Positions 16,512 to 23,863 of a stretch of 33,741 nt of DNA are shown here, in pieces. The DNA comes from Flavobacterium frigidimaris (lineage in GTDB: Bacteria > Bacteroidota > Bacteroidia > Flavobacteriales > Flavobacteriaceae): positions 1 to 33,741 of the forward strand of contig FQWG01000033.1 of the NCBI GenBank assembly GCA_900129595.1, given 5' to 3'. How positions within the stretch are numbered: position 1 is the first letter of the stretch; each line of letters begins with the position of its first letter. Made by a program: the position numbers and the translations under genes. The notes below the pieces were generated by a model. It searched no databases, was not told the DNA's origin, and worked only from the letters and a program-made list of their open reading frames with translations.

Positions 16512-16519
16512 CAAAATTA
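16512..16519 (-). promoter_or_regulatory. Putative -7 box of the transaldolase gene
   Basis: TAATTTTG on the minus strand fits the Bacteroidota TAnnTTTG consensus. I see no clear -33 TTG. Confidence 0.45.
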
Positions 16520-16610
16520 CAATTTATAATTTCCATAAAATAAAAAACTAAAAAATAATTCCAAATGCCCTATTATAGCCTGTAATACCTTTAGTCTGAA
16601 AAGCTGGTTT

Positions 16611-16618
16611 TATTTTTG
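16611..16618 (+). promoter_or_regulatory. Putative -7 box of the GAF kinase gene
   Basis: TATTTTTG fits TAnnTTTG and lies 36 nt before the GTG start. No clear -33 element is seen. Confidence 0.45.
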
Positions 16619-16653
16619 TATTTTTAAAAAATAAAAAAAACATCCCAAAAAAA

Positions 16654-17961
16654 GTGCTAGAAGATCATTTCAAACAAGATATTACTAATATCAAAAACAT
16701 CGCGATTGTCCCTACTTTACTCAACGTTATCTGCCAGACTACGGGAATGGGTTTTGCAGCAATAGCAAGAGTAACAGAGGATCGATGGATCACTTGCAGC
16801 GTTCAGGACAATGTACTTTTTGGACTAAAAGCGGGAGATGAATTAAAAATAAAAACAACCATTTGTGACGAGATCAGACAAAATCCAAAACCTGTCATTA
16901 TTGATAATGTAAGCGAAGACAAGGAGTATCACGATCATCACACTCCTGCAATGTATAATTTGCAGAGCTATATTTCTGTACCCATTATACGTCAGGACGG
17001 AAGTTTTTTTGGTACATTATGCGCAATTGACCCCAAACCAAACAACTTAAAAGAATTCAAAGTACGCGAAATGTTCAACTTATTTGCTGAACTTATTTCT
17101 TTTCATCTTACAGCAATCGAACAAGATGTTGCTAATAAAACTATTCTAAAAGAAAAAACGCATCTTCTTGAAAAAACGAAAATTGAAAAAAATCAGGTCG
17201 AAAAATTAAATTCCGACATTGAAAAAAAACTAATCCAGAAAAACATTTCACTTGAAAAAATGAACAGCGAATTAGAAGCGTTCAATTATATCTCAAGCCA
17301 TGATCTTCAGGAACCTTTGCGAAAAATCCAACTTTTTACAGATACTATCGAGCGCGAAGAAGCCGCCAACTTATCTGAAAGAGGCAAAGCCGCGTTTCAT
17401 AAAATCAAAACTTCAGCCTTTAGAATGCAAAATCTGATCAATGACCTTCTGATTTATTCTAAAACAAAGTTTGATGATAGAAAATTCGAGCTAAAAGATT
17501 TAAATACTATTGCCAGAGATGTTATTGAAGATCTCACGAATGAATTCGAAAATAAAAATGTAACTTTTGACATACAAGAATTAGGAAAACTCTCTGTAAT
17601 AGAATTTCAATTCAGGCAATTATTGTACAATCTTATTAATAATTCATTGAAATTTGCAAGTGCGGAACGCAATTTAATCATAACCGTTTCAGCACAAATA
17701 ACAAATGGAGAACTCGAAAAGCTTTCCCCACTTAGTAAATATCATAAGATAACCATTTCAGACAATGGTATCGGGTTTGACCAATCGTATAGCGAAAAAA
17801 TATTTGGACTTTTTCAGGCTTTACATACAAAACCATTAAAAAGTACCGGAATAGGACTTACTATAGTAAAACGAATTGTAGAGAATCACAACGGATTTAT
17901 CAAAGCCGAAGGAACTCTAAATCAAGGAGCAAAATTCAGCATCTTTATTCCGATAGAATAG
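16654..17961 (+). CDS. Cytoplasmic GAF-domain sensor histidine kinase
   Basis: A 435-residue kinase with no membrane segment. A GAF domain covers about 15-155 and includes the SYISVPIIRQDGSFFGTLCAID core (105-126). A coiled coil follows (about 165-210). The HisKA dimerisation helix has phospho-acceptor His216 in ISSHDLQEPL. The ATPase domain has N-box NLINNSLKFA (327-336), DNGIGFD (370-376), and a STGIGLTIVKR G-box. This ISSHDLQEPLR type is common in phytochrome-like and light- or redox-sensing kinases, but the GAF ligand cannot be read from sequence. The start is a GTG. The next in-frame ATG would cut into the GAF domain. No response regulator is adjacent, so it is an orphan here. Confidence 0.88.
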   Translation: MLEDHFKQDITNIKNIAIVPTLLNVICQTTGMGFAAIARVTEDRWITCSVQDNVLFGLKAGDELKIKTTICDEIRQNPKPVIIDNVSEDKEYHDHHTPAMYNLQSYISVPIIRQDGSFFGTLCAIDPKPNNLKEFKVREMFNLFAELISFHLTAIEQDVANKTILKEKTHLLEKTKIEKNQVEKLNSDIEKKLIQKNISLEKMNSELEAFNYISSHDLQEPLRKIQLFTDTIEREEAANLSERGKAAFHKIKTSAFRMQNLINDLLIYSKTKFDDRKFELKDLNTIARDVIEDLTNEFENKNVTFDIQELGKLSVIEFQFRQLLYNLINNSLKFASAERNLIITVSAQITNGELEKLSPLSKYHKITISDNGIGFDQSYSEKIFGLFQALHTKPLKSTGIGLTIVKRIVENHNGFIKAEGTLNQGAKFSIFIPIE

Positions 17962-17989
17962 ATTCAAAAAACTGCTGCCAATCAAATTT

Positions 17990-18793
17990 CTATAATTTAT
18001 AATGATTCATCAGCATTTTTTCATACACTTTATCCGGAAGCGCACGTTTTAAAACGATCGAAAACTTCTGCATAAAGGCACCCACTTTATAATGTACGTT
18101 GGGCTTTTTTTGCTGCATTATTTTATAAATAAACTCAGCCATTTCATTCGGATTACTTCCCGCATCAACATGTTCGTTCATTGTCGCAAGTGTCTCGCCA
18201 TATACTTTTTCGTATGCAGAACCATTTATAACCGGTGCATGATAACGCCCTGATGCAATATTGGTAGCAAAATCCCCAGGCGCTACATTTGTGATTTCAA
18301 TCCCAAATGACTTTACCTCCATACGCAAAGCTTCAGTAATTAGTTCTAAAGCTCCTTTTGATGCCGAATATACGCTACGATAAGGCAATCCCATATAAGC
18401 GGCAATCGAAGTAATATTAATAATCAAACCTGATCTTTGTTCACGCATTTGTGGCAAGACCGACTTCATTACTTCTATAGGCCCAAAAAAATTAGTCTCG
18501 AAGTTATTTTTGATTTCCTCCATCGGAATTTCCTCCAAAGGCCCCGTAATTCCAATACCGGCATTATTAATCACCACATCTAACCGACCGGAAGTCGCAA
18601 TAATTTTTGCTACAGCAGACTTTATCGATTCGGCATTTCGAACATCTAAAGCCACCAACGGGAAAATCGAGTTCAATACTTTCTCCGGATTTCTGCTTGT
18701 TCCGTAAACTACGAAACCTTTTTTAAATAAAAATTCCCCAATTGATTTTCCAATCCCTGAGGATCCTCCGGTAATTAAAACGACTTTGCTCAT
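17990..18793 (-). CDS. Short-chain dehydrogenase/reductase
   Basis: A 267-residue classical SDR. It has the nucleotide-binding TGGSSGIG motif (8-15), NNAG (76-79), catalytic Ser129, and YSASK with Tyr142 and Lys146. The arrangement is complete, so the enzyme should be active. Arg34 after the second strand (GTSRNPEKV) hints at NADPH preference. The substrate is unknown. The family includes oxidoreductases of steroids, sugars, retinol-like lipids and quinones. The gene converges on the GAF kinase with a 28-nt gap and no obvious terminator. Confidence 0.9.
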   Translation of the reverse strand: MSKVVLITGGSSGIGKSIGEFLFKKGFVVYGTSRNPEKVLNSIFPLVALDVRNAESIKSAVAKIIATSGRLDVVINNAGIGITGPLEEIPMEEIKNNFETNFFGPIEVMKSVLPQMREQRSGLIINITSIAAYMGLPYRSVYSASKGALELITEALRMEVKSFGIEITNVAPGDFATNIASGRYHAPVINGSAYEKVYGETLATMNEHVDAGSNPNEMAEFIYKIMQQKKPNVHYKVGAFMQKFSIVLKRALPDKVYEKMLMNHYKL

Positions 18794-18962
18794 TATACGT
18801 TAGATGTTAAAAGTTATAAGTGAAACGTGATTGTCTATATGTAGAAATCAACAGGGTCAGCTAGAACTTCTAACCTCTCCAATATACTTCTAACTTCCGA
18901 CAGGTCCAAAAATAAAAAAATCCTCCTGAAGGAAGACTACTTTTGAATTAATTCTAAAAAAA

Positions 18963-18984
18963 AATCTGAATATAAATTCAGATT
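18963..18984 (-). terminator. Intrinsic terminator of the SRP RNA gene
   Basis: A 9-bp stem (AATCTGAAT pairing with ATTCAGATT) with a 4-nt loop is flanked by an A-run and a T-run. It begins 9 nt past the RNA 3' end on the minus strand. It could work in both directions. Confidence 0.8.
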
Positions 18985-18993
18985 AAAAAAAAT

Positions 18994-19086
18994 GGCAAGC
19001 GACCTACATCGCACCGCTCAACCACGTACCCTTGCTATGTTCCCATCCTGGGGGAGTCTGCAGGAGCTGGTCGTGTAGGACTTGCC
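18994..19086 (-). ncRNA. ffs: Signal recognition particle RNA, small (4.5S-like) type
   Basis: An RNA of about 93 nt folded as one long hairpin. The ends GGCAAG and CTTGCC pair, followed by CCTACA with TGTAGG. The tip is AUG-GGAA-CAU, a GGAA tetraloop at 19043-19040. It is flanked by the unequal internal loop of SRP domain IV (5' CAGG side, 3' AGCA side). Ffh binds this part, and the pair targets nascent membrane proteins to FtsY. The call rests on the tetraloop plus the asymmetric loop and the length. A promoter lies directly upstream and a terminator directly downstream. Confidence 0.92.
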
Positions 19087-19090
19087 GGTG

Positions 19091-19120
19091 CAAATATACA
19101 AACTTTTTATATTTTTGCAA
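19091..19120 (-). promoter_or_regulatory. Promoter of the SRP RNA gene
   Basis: On the minus strand a -33 TTG (19120-19118), a 19-bp spacer and a perfect -7 box TATATTTG (19098-19091) are followed 5 nt later by the RNA 5' end. This is close to the ideal Bacteroidota housekeeping promoter. Confidence 0.85.
19110..19117 (+). promoter_or_regulatory. Putative -7 box of the glutaminyl cyclase gene
   Basis: TATTTTTG on the plus strand fits TAnnTTTG and lies 58 nt before the start codon. It lies inside the divergent SRP RNA promoter, so the two may interfere. No good -33 is seen. Confidence 0.4.
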
Positions 19121-19175
19121 GAGCTTTGTTGCTATAAAAATATCGTCGTATATTGGCTTATTCAAATTTTTAACT

Positions 19176-20228
19176 ATGAAAAAATATAACTTCCTAACCT
19201 TCATTTTATTAGGAATCACATTAATTGGATGTGGAGATAAAAATAAAGGTGAAAATTCTTTATTTAATATTGATGATTCTGCTTTTCCGGCCCATTTTAC
19301 CCAACAAGAATCAATTTCTATTGGAATTTTGAACCCAAATTCAAAAGAAATCGACAGCATTGCATACTTTGTTAATGATAAAAAAGTGGGAAGCACAAAA
19401 GGTGCTCAAAAATTCAACTTTGCATTAAAAGATCAAAAATTAGGCTACCAATACTTAAAAGCTTCGGTTTATTTTGGATCTAATTTCTCTGATGCCACCA
19501 AAAGAATTGAATTGGTTTCGAATGTAGAAGCTAAACCTTTAAAATATAAAATAATCAATACCTATCCTCACGATACAAAATCGTTTACTGAAGGTTTAGA
19601 ATTTTACAAAGATACTCTGTATGAAAGCACAGGACAGGAAGGCGCGTCTTATATCAGAAAATACGATTATAAAACAGGAAAGATCTTCAAACAAATTGAC
19701 CTTGACAAAAAATATTTTGGCGAAGGAATTACTTTCATCAATGGAAAATTATTTCAATTGACCTGGCAGAATAAAACAGGTTTTATTTATGACGCCAATA
19801 CTTTAAAACAAGAAAAAACCTTTGCTTACGATAAAGATATTGAAGGCTGGGGAATGACAAATGACGGCAAATACATTTACCAGACAGATAAAACAGAAAA
19901 AATCTGGAAAATGGATCCTACAACTCAAAAAATGGTAGATTATATCAATGTTTACTCAGGAACATCAAAAATTAAAGCCATCAATGAATTAGAATGGATT
20001 AACGGTAAAATTTATACCAATGTTTGGTTTAAAGATGCAATTGCAGTTGTCAATCCAACATCCGGAGCCGTTGAAGGGATTTTAGACATGTCAGGTTTAC
20101 GCAAATTAATGCCGGATGTTACCAAAGATGATGTTTTAAACGGAATCGCTTACAACCCTAAAACAAAAACCATTTTTGTAACAGGCAAGAACTGGAGTAA
20201 AATGTTCGAAATTACCGTTTCAGAATAA
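19176..20228 (+). CDS. Glutaminyl-peptide cyclotransferase, lipoprotein
   Basis: A 350-residue enzyme of the plant-type glutamine cyclotransferase family, a beta-propeller that turns N-terminal Gln into pyroglutamate. The start at 19176 begins a lipoprotein signal peptide with lipobox LIGC (Cys19). The open frame runs 48 codons further up, but that would cross the SRP RNA gene and its promoter and give an implausible Cys-rich leader. About 100 residues of Ig-like sequence precede the catalytic domain, which begins near YPHDTKSFTEGLEF and contains YESTGQEGAS, the WGMTNDGKYIYQTD turn, and the NELEWINGKIYTNVW block. All are family hallmarks. It likely acts in the periplasm on exported proteins. 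Many flavobacterial secreted proteins start with Gln after signal cleavage, which would give it ample substrates. Confidence 0.9.
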   Translation: MKKYNFLTFILLGITLIGCGDKNKGENSLFNIDDSAFPAHFTQQESISIGILNPNSKEIDSIAYFVNDKKVGSTKGAQKFNFALKDQKLGYQYLKASVYFGSNFSDATKRIELVSNVEAKPLKYKIINTYPHDTKSFTEGLEFYKDTLYESTGQEGASYIRKYDYKTGKIFKQIDLDKKYFGEGITFINGKLFQLTWQNKTGFIYDANTLKQEKTFAYDKDIEGWGMTNDGKYIYQTDKTEKIWKMDPTTQKMVDYINVYSGTSKIKAINELEWINGKIYTNVWFKDAIAVVNPTSGAVEGILDMSGLRKLMPDVTKDDVLNGIAYNPKTKTIFVTGKNWSKMFEITVSE

Positions 20229-20279
20229 ACGTTAAAAGGAAATATTTGATTTTTTAAATTCCAAATTCCAATATTAAAT

Positions 20280-20331
20280 ACGAATTTCACAGATTTCACG
20301 GATTAGTTCGTGATAATTTGTGAAATTTGTG
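20280..20331. repeat. Dispersed hairpin repeat, copy 1
   Basis: Imperfect arms (ACGAATTTCACAGATT against AATTTGTGAAATTTGT) form a long hairpin after the cyclotransferase gene. The arm begins like the element at 25153-25226 (ACGAATTTC). A short T4 follows, so a weak terminator role is possible. Confidence 0.5.
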
Positions 20332-20391
20332 TTTTAATCTGATAGCTAACTATAAAAAAAGACTTTTCCCTAATACAACTAAATTCACATA

Positions 20392-21630
20392 ATGATTACT
20401 CTCATCAAAAACATAAAAGAATTACTTCAGGTTCGTGAAACATCAGTTTCTAAAGTTTCAGGCGCTGAAATGGCTGTTCTTCCTACCATCAAAAATGCCT
20501 TTCTAATTCTTAAAGACAATCTTATTGAAGATTTTGGTTCGATGCAAAATCTTCCGGAAATCAAAGCAGACAAAACCATTGATGCAACCGGAAGAATCAT
20601 TTTACCTTCCTGGTGCGACAGCCACACCCATATTGTGTATGCAGGAAATCGAGAACAGGAATTTGTAGACAGAATTAATGGTTTTTCCTATGAAGAAATC
20701 GCGAATCGTGGCGGCGGAATTTTAAATTCGGCGAAAAAACTCAACGAAACTTCTGAAGAAGAAATTTACGAACAGTCAAAAGTTCGATTAGAAGAAGTCA
20801 TGCATTTAGGAACCGGAGCAGTCGAAATAAAATCCGGTTACGGCTTAACTGTTGAAGGCGAACTAAAAATGCTGCGTGTTATTAAAAAACTATCTCAAAA
20901 TTATCCCATTTCAATAAAAGCTACCTTTCTAGGTGCTCATGCTTTTCCTCTTCATTACAAAGACAATAAAGCAGGATATATCGATGAAATCATCACTAAA
21001 ATGCTGCCGGAAATCGCTCAAAATAAATTAGCTGATTATGTTGATGTATTTTGTGAAACCGGTTATTTTTCTGTTGAAGAAACCGAAAAAATCATTGAAG
21101 CGGGAATAAAATTCGGTTTAGAGCCAAAAATCCACGTGAATCAGTTTAATTCTATTGGAGGCATACAGGCGGGAATTAAATTCAAAGCCCTTTCTGTTGA
21201 TCATCTCGAAATTATGACAGCTGAAGATATCGAAGCTTTAAAAAACACAGATACGATGCCTGTAGCACTACCCTCGTGTTCTTATTTTTTAAGCATACCG
21301 TACACACCGGCCCGCGAAATGATAAAAGCAGGTTTACCTCTGGCATTAGCTACAGATTTTAATCCCGGTTCTACTCCATCAGGAAACATGAATTTTGTAG
21401 TAGCAACGGCTTGTATCAAAATGAAAATGACACCTGAAGAAGCTATCAATGCAGCAACCATAAACGGGGCTTATGCCATGGGAATCTCAGAAACCCACGG
21501 AAGTATCACAAAAGGCAAAAAAGCCAATCTGATCCTCACAAAACCTATTACATCTTATTACCAGATTCCGTATGCTTTTGGGAGTAATCTAATCGAGAGT
21601 GTTTTTATAGAAGGTGAGATTTTAGCATAA
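20392..21630 (+). CDS. hutI: Imidazolonepropionase
   Basis: HutI hydrolyses 4-imidazolone-5-propanoate to N-formimidoyl-glutamate in histidine breakdown. The 412-residue length is normal for the family. The metal site is complete: His78 and His80 in DSHTHIVYAG, His248 in KIHVNQF, and Asp322 in ATDFNPGS. The substrate-side KSGYGL (147-152) and GAHAFP (181-186) segments are present. This is an amidohydrolase-superfamily fold, zinc- or iron-dependent and cytoplasmic. A hutG-like gene lies about 1.1 kb downstream on the same strand, beyond one opposite-strand gene. HutH and HutU are not in the window. Confidence 0.95.
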   Translation: MITLIKNIKELLQVRETSVSKVSGAEMAVLPTIKNAFLILKDNLIEDFGSMQNLPEIKADKTIDATGRIILPSWCDSHTHIVYAGNREQEFVDRINGFSYEEIANRGGGILNSAKKLNETSEEEIYEQSKVRLEEVMHLGTGAVEIKSGYGLTVEGELKMLRVIKKLSQNYPISIKATFLGAHAFPLHYKDNKAGYIDEIITKMLPEIAQNKLADYVDVFCETGYFSVEETEKIIEAGIKFGLEPKIHVNQFNSIGGIQAGIKFKALSVDHLEIMTAEDIEALKNTDTMPVALPSCSYFLSIPYTPAREMIKAGLPLALATDFNPGSTPSGNMNFVVATACIKMKMTPEEAINAATINGAYAMGISETHGSITKGKKANLILTKPITSYYQIPYAFGSNLIESVFIEGEILA

Positions 21631-21649
21631 AAAAACTTCTGCCATAAAA

Positions 21650-21679
21650 AAAGGTCTGTGAAGAAAATCACAGACCTTT
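21650..21679 (-). terminator. Terminator between convergent hutI and the coiled-coil gene
   Basis: A 12-bp perfect stem (AAAGGTCTGTGA pairing with TCACAGACCTTT) with a 6-nt loop. The minus strand gives a T7 tail and the plus strand only a short T-run, so it mainly serves the minus-strand gene. Confidence 0.85.
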
Positions 21680-21715
21680 ACTATCTTAGTGGTATTATGC
21701 CTTAATCGACGTGTA

Positions 21716-22594
21716 TTATCTTAAGTTGAAACTAGTTTTAGAAACTAATTCGTCATTATCAAAAACATTGATAAAATAAGCACCTTTAGCAAAATCTTTA
21801 CCTGGTAAATCTTCACTAACATTAACAGTTTTGTTTTCGTACTTTACAGTAGTTTTAAAACTATAAGTTAAAGTATTATCACCAAAACTTTCTGTTTTCT
21901 TATCTCCTAAAACATTGTTTTTTGAATCGATAACCTGTACATAATAGGTTTTATCACCTGATTTTGCAATTTGGTTTTCAGCAACAGTAAAACTAATTTT
22001 CAGAACGTCTGCACGACTTGCTTTATCAGTTTCGATTTGTTTTCCTGAGCTTCTCAATTTGTAAGCAGAAGTTTTTGTATTCAAAATTGATAATTTAGCT
22101 CCTTTTTCAACAGTTTTTGCTAATTCTTCGTTTTGACCAACCAATACTTCATTATACTTTTTAGATTCTCCTAGAACTACAATCGTGCTATCTCTTTGAG
22201 TTGTTAAAACACCATTTTGTTTTTTCAACTCGTCGTTTTCAGCAACAAGAGTTTTCATTTTACCCTGCATTGCCTGAACCTGAGATCTGAATTTAGATAC
22301 ATCTCCTTTTGATTTATTCAAATCATCCATTAGAGCTACTACTTTATCTCTTTCCTGAATTAATTCATCAGACATAGAAGTGTTCTCAGCAATGGCAGCA
22401 TCATAAGTTGTTTTTAACTCTTGCAAATCTTTCATAACAGATTCTTTCTCTGTCATTGTTGTTGTAAGTTCTGTCTTAACTACATCTGTATCAGATGATA
22501 ATTTAAAAATATACACTAAGCTACCAATCAGTAGGACTGCTAAAACTGCGATTACCGCTTTTAGACTTGAGTTGTTGTTCTTTGGGTTTTCCAT
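21716..22594 (-). CDS. Membrane-anchored coiled-coil protein of unknown function
   Basis: A 292-residue protein with one N-terminal membrane segment (about 12-31, AVIAVLAVLLIGSLVYIFKL). A long coiled coil with heptad-like spacing follows (about 38-175). The C-terminal domain (about 180-292) is beta-rich and ends in AYFINVFDNDELVSKTSFNLR. The topology suggests a cytoplasmic N-terminus and a periplasmic rod ending in a small globular domain. I have seen similar Bacteroidota proteins carrying a 'chromosome partitioning protein ParA' label, but no Walker motif is present and that name is not supported. A -7 box TAAATTTG lies on the minus strand at 22625-22618. Confidence 0.85.
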   Translation of the reverse strand: MENPKNNNSSLKAVIAVLAVLLIGSLVYIFKLSSDTDVVKTELTTTMTEKESVMKDLQELKTTYDAAIAENTSMSDELIQERDKVVALMDDLNKSKGDVSKFRSQVQAMQGKMKTLVAENDELKKQNGVLTTQRDSTIVVLGESKKYNEVLVGQNEELAKTVEKGAKLSILNTKTSAYKLRSSGKQIETDKASRADVLKISFTVAENQIAKSGDKTYYVQVIDSKNNVLGDKKTESFGDNTLTYSFKTTVKYENKTVNVSEDLPGKDFAKGAYFINVFDNDELVSKTSFNLR

Positions 22595-22617
22595 ATTTAA
22601 AATAATTTTCTTTAAAA

Positions 22618-22625
22618 CAAATTTA
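22618..22625 (-). promoter_or_regulatory. Putative -7 box of the coiled-coil protein gene
   Basis: TAAATTTG fits TAnnTTTG, 23 nt before the start codon on the minus strand. No clear -33 element is seen. Confidence 0.45.
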
Positions 22626-22667
22626 AGAATTAATATAAGGTTATAACGTAAGTTACTACAATTATAT

Positions 22668-22675
22668 TATTTTTG
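22668..22675 (+). promoter_or_regulatory. Putative -7 box of the hutG-like gene
   Basis: TATTTTTG fits TAnnTTTG and lies 17 nt before the ATG, giving a very short leader. Confidence 0.45.
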
Positions 22676-22692
22676 GAAAATAAAATTTTTTC

Positions 22693-23739
22693 ATGGAGAA
22701 ATTAATTCCTTTTACTATTAATGATTTAGCAAAAGTCACAAATCATCGCAGTGGTGAAATAAAGTTCGGAGAAAAGATGATTATCATTCCGAAAGGCGTT
22801 GATAAAATTAATTTTCTAAAAGAAAGCGAAGCTAAATATGTACTCCTGGGAATTCCGGAAGATATTGGCGTGCGTGCCAACTATGGCAGGCCCGGAGCAG
22901 CATCAGCATGGGAAAGCGCAATAAAAAGCATTGCCAACATTCAGCACAATCGTTTTTCTAAAGGCAGTCAGATTATTGTTTTAGGACAAATTAATGTGAG
23001 TCAGGAAATGCGTGATGTCGAAAATCTTGATTTCAATGATATTGACGACAGGTCTAAATTAAGTCAGTTAGTTGAAAAAATCGACAAAGAAGTTTCTCAT
23101 ATCATTTTTAGTATCGTAAAAGCAGGAAAAACCCCAATCATCATTGGCGGAGGCCATAATAATGCTTACGGAAATATAAAAGGATCGGCTTTAGCCAAAG
23201 GAAAACCAATTAATGCCATTAATTTTGATGCCCATTCAGATTTCAGGATCCTGGAAGGACGTCACAGCGGAAACGGATTTTCATATGCCTATGAAGAAGG
23301 TTTTCTGAAAAAATATTTCATTTTTGGCTTGCATGAAAATTACACTTCAAAAAGTGTTCTGGATATTATCAAAAAACTCGAAGACCGCGTTCGATACAAT
23401 ACGTATGACAGTGTAAATATCCGTAAAGAAAAAGACTTCGACAGGGAAATGGCCCTGGCGTTAGAATTTATCAAAACCGATTCTTTTGGCATCGAAATAG
23501 ATTTAGATGCAATTCCTAATATCGCCAGCAGTGCTATGACTATCAGCGGATTTTCTGTGGAAGAATTACGTCAGTTTATCTCGTTTTTCGGACAACACAG
23601 AAACGCTACTTATCTGCATATTTGCGAAGGAGCGCCGGATTTAGCCGATTCTCCAAACAACAATTTAATTGGCAAATTAATTGGATATTTGATCACAGAC
23701 TTCATAAAAGCAAACAACGATAAAGAAAAATTACAATGA
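22693..23739 (+). CDS. hutG: Arginase-family hydrolase, probable formimidoylglutamase
   Basis: A 348-residue ureohydrolase. The binuclear manganese ligands are present: His155 in GGGHNNAYG, the DxHxD motif Asp179/His181/Asp183 in NFDAHSDFR, and Asp270/Asp272 in IEIDLDAI. Asn156 stands where many relatives have Asp, Glu or Ser after the histidine. Family members hydrolyse arginine, agmatine, or N-formimidoyl-glutamate. The hutI gene nearby supports formimidoylglutamase (glutamate plus formamide), though arginase-type activity is not excluded by sequence alone. It has its own putative -7 box and is divergent from the coiled-coil gene. Confidence 0.82.
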   Translation: MEKLIPFTINDLAKVTNHRSGEIKFGEKMIIIPKGVDKINFLKESEAKYVLLGIPEDIGVRANYGRPGAASAWESAIKSIANIQHNRFSKGSQIIVLGQINVSQEMRDVENLDFNDIDDRSKLSQLVEKIDKEVSHIIFSIVKAGKTPIIIGGGHNNAYGNIKGSALAKGKPINAINFDAHSDFRILEGRHSGNGFSYAYEEGFLKKYFIFGLHENYTSKSVLDIIKKLEDRVRYNTYDSVNIRKEKDFDREMALALEFIKTDSFGIEIDLDAIPNIASSAMTISGFSVEELRQFISFFGQHRNATYLHICEGAPDLADSPNNNLIGKLIGYLITDFIKANNDKEKLQ

Positions 23740-23811
23740 AGGCCAACTGGCTTAAAACCTCATATTTTCCAAATAATAGAAGATTCAAATAAACGATTGG
23801 TCGAATAAACC

Positions 23812-23819
23812 TATCTTTG
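23812..23819 (+). promoter_or_regulatory. Putative -7 box of the DEAD-box helicase gene
   Basis: TATCTTTG fits TAnnTTTG, 44 nt before the ATG. The nearest TTG (23797-23799) is only 12 bp away, too close for a standard -33. Confidence 0.5.
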
Positions 23820-23863
23820 CAGAGAATTTTAGTGCTTAAAACTAAATTCTTAATACCTAAGAT

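Noticed and set aside
19032..19175. N-terminal extension of the glutaminyl cyclase frame
   Set aside because: These 48 codons lie over the antisense SRP RNA 5' half and its promoter. A standard lipoprotein signal starts at 19176.
19004..19396. Minus-strand open frame of 130 codons across the SRP RNA region
   Set aside because: It is antisense to the cyclotransferase gene, crosses the SRP RNA gene and its promoter, and has no family resemblance.
21716..22594. ParA-type partition ATPase
   Set aside because: No Walker A or B motif exists. The protein is a membrane helix plus coiled coil.
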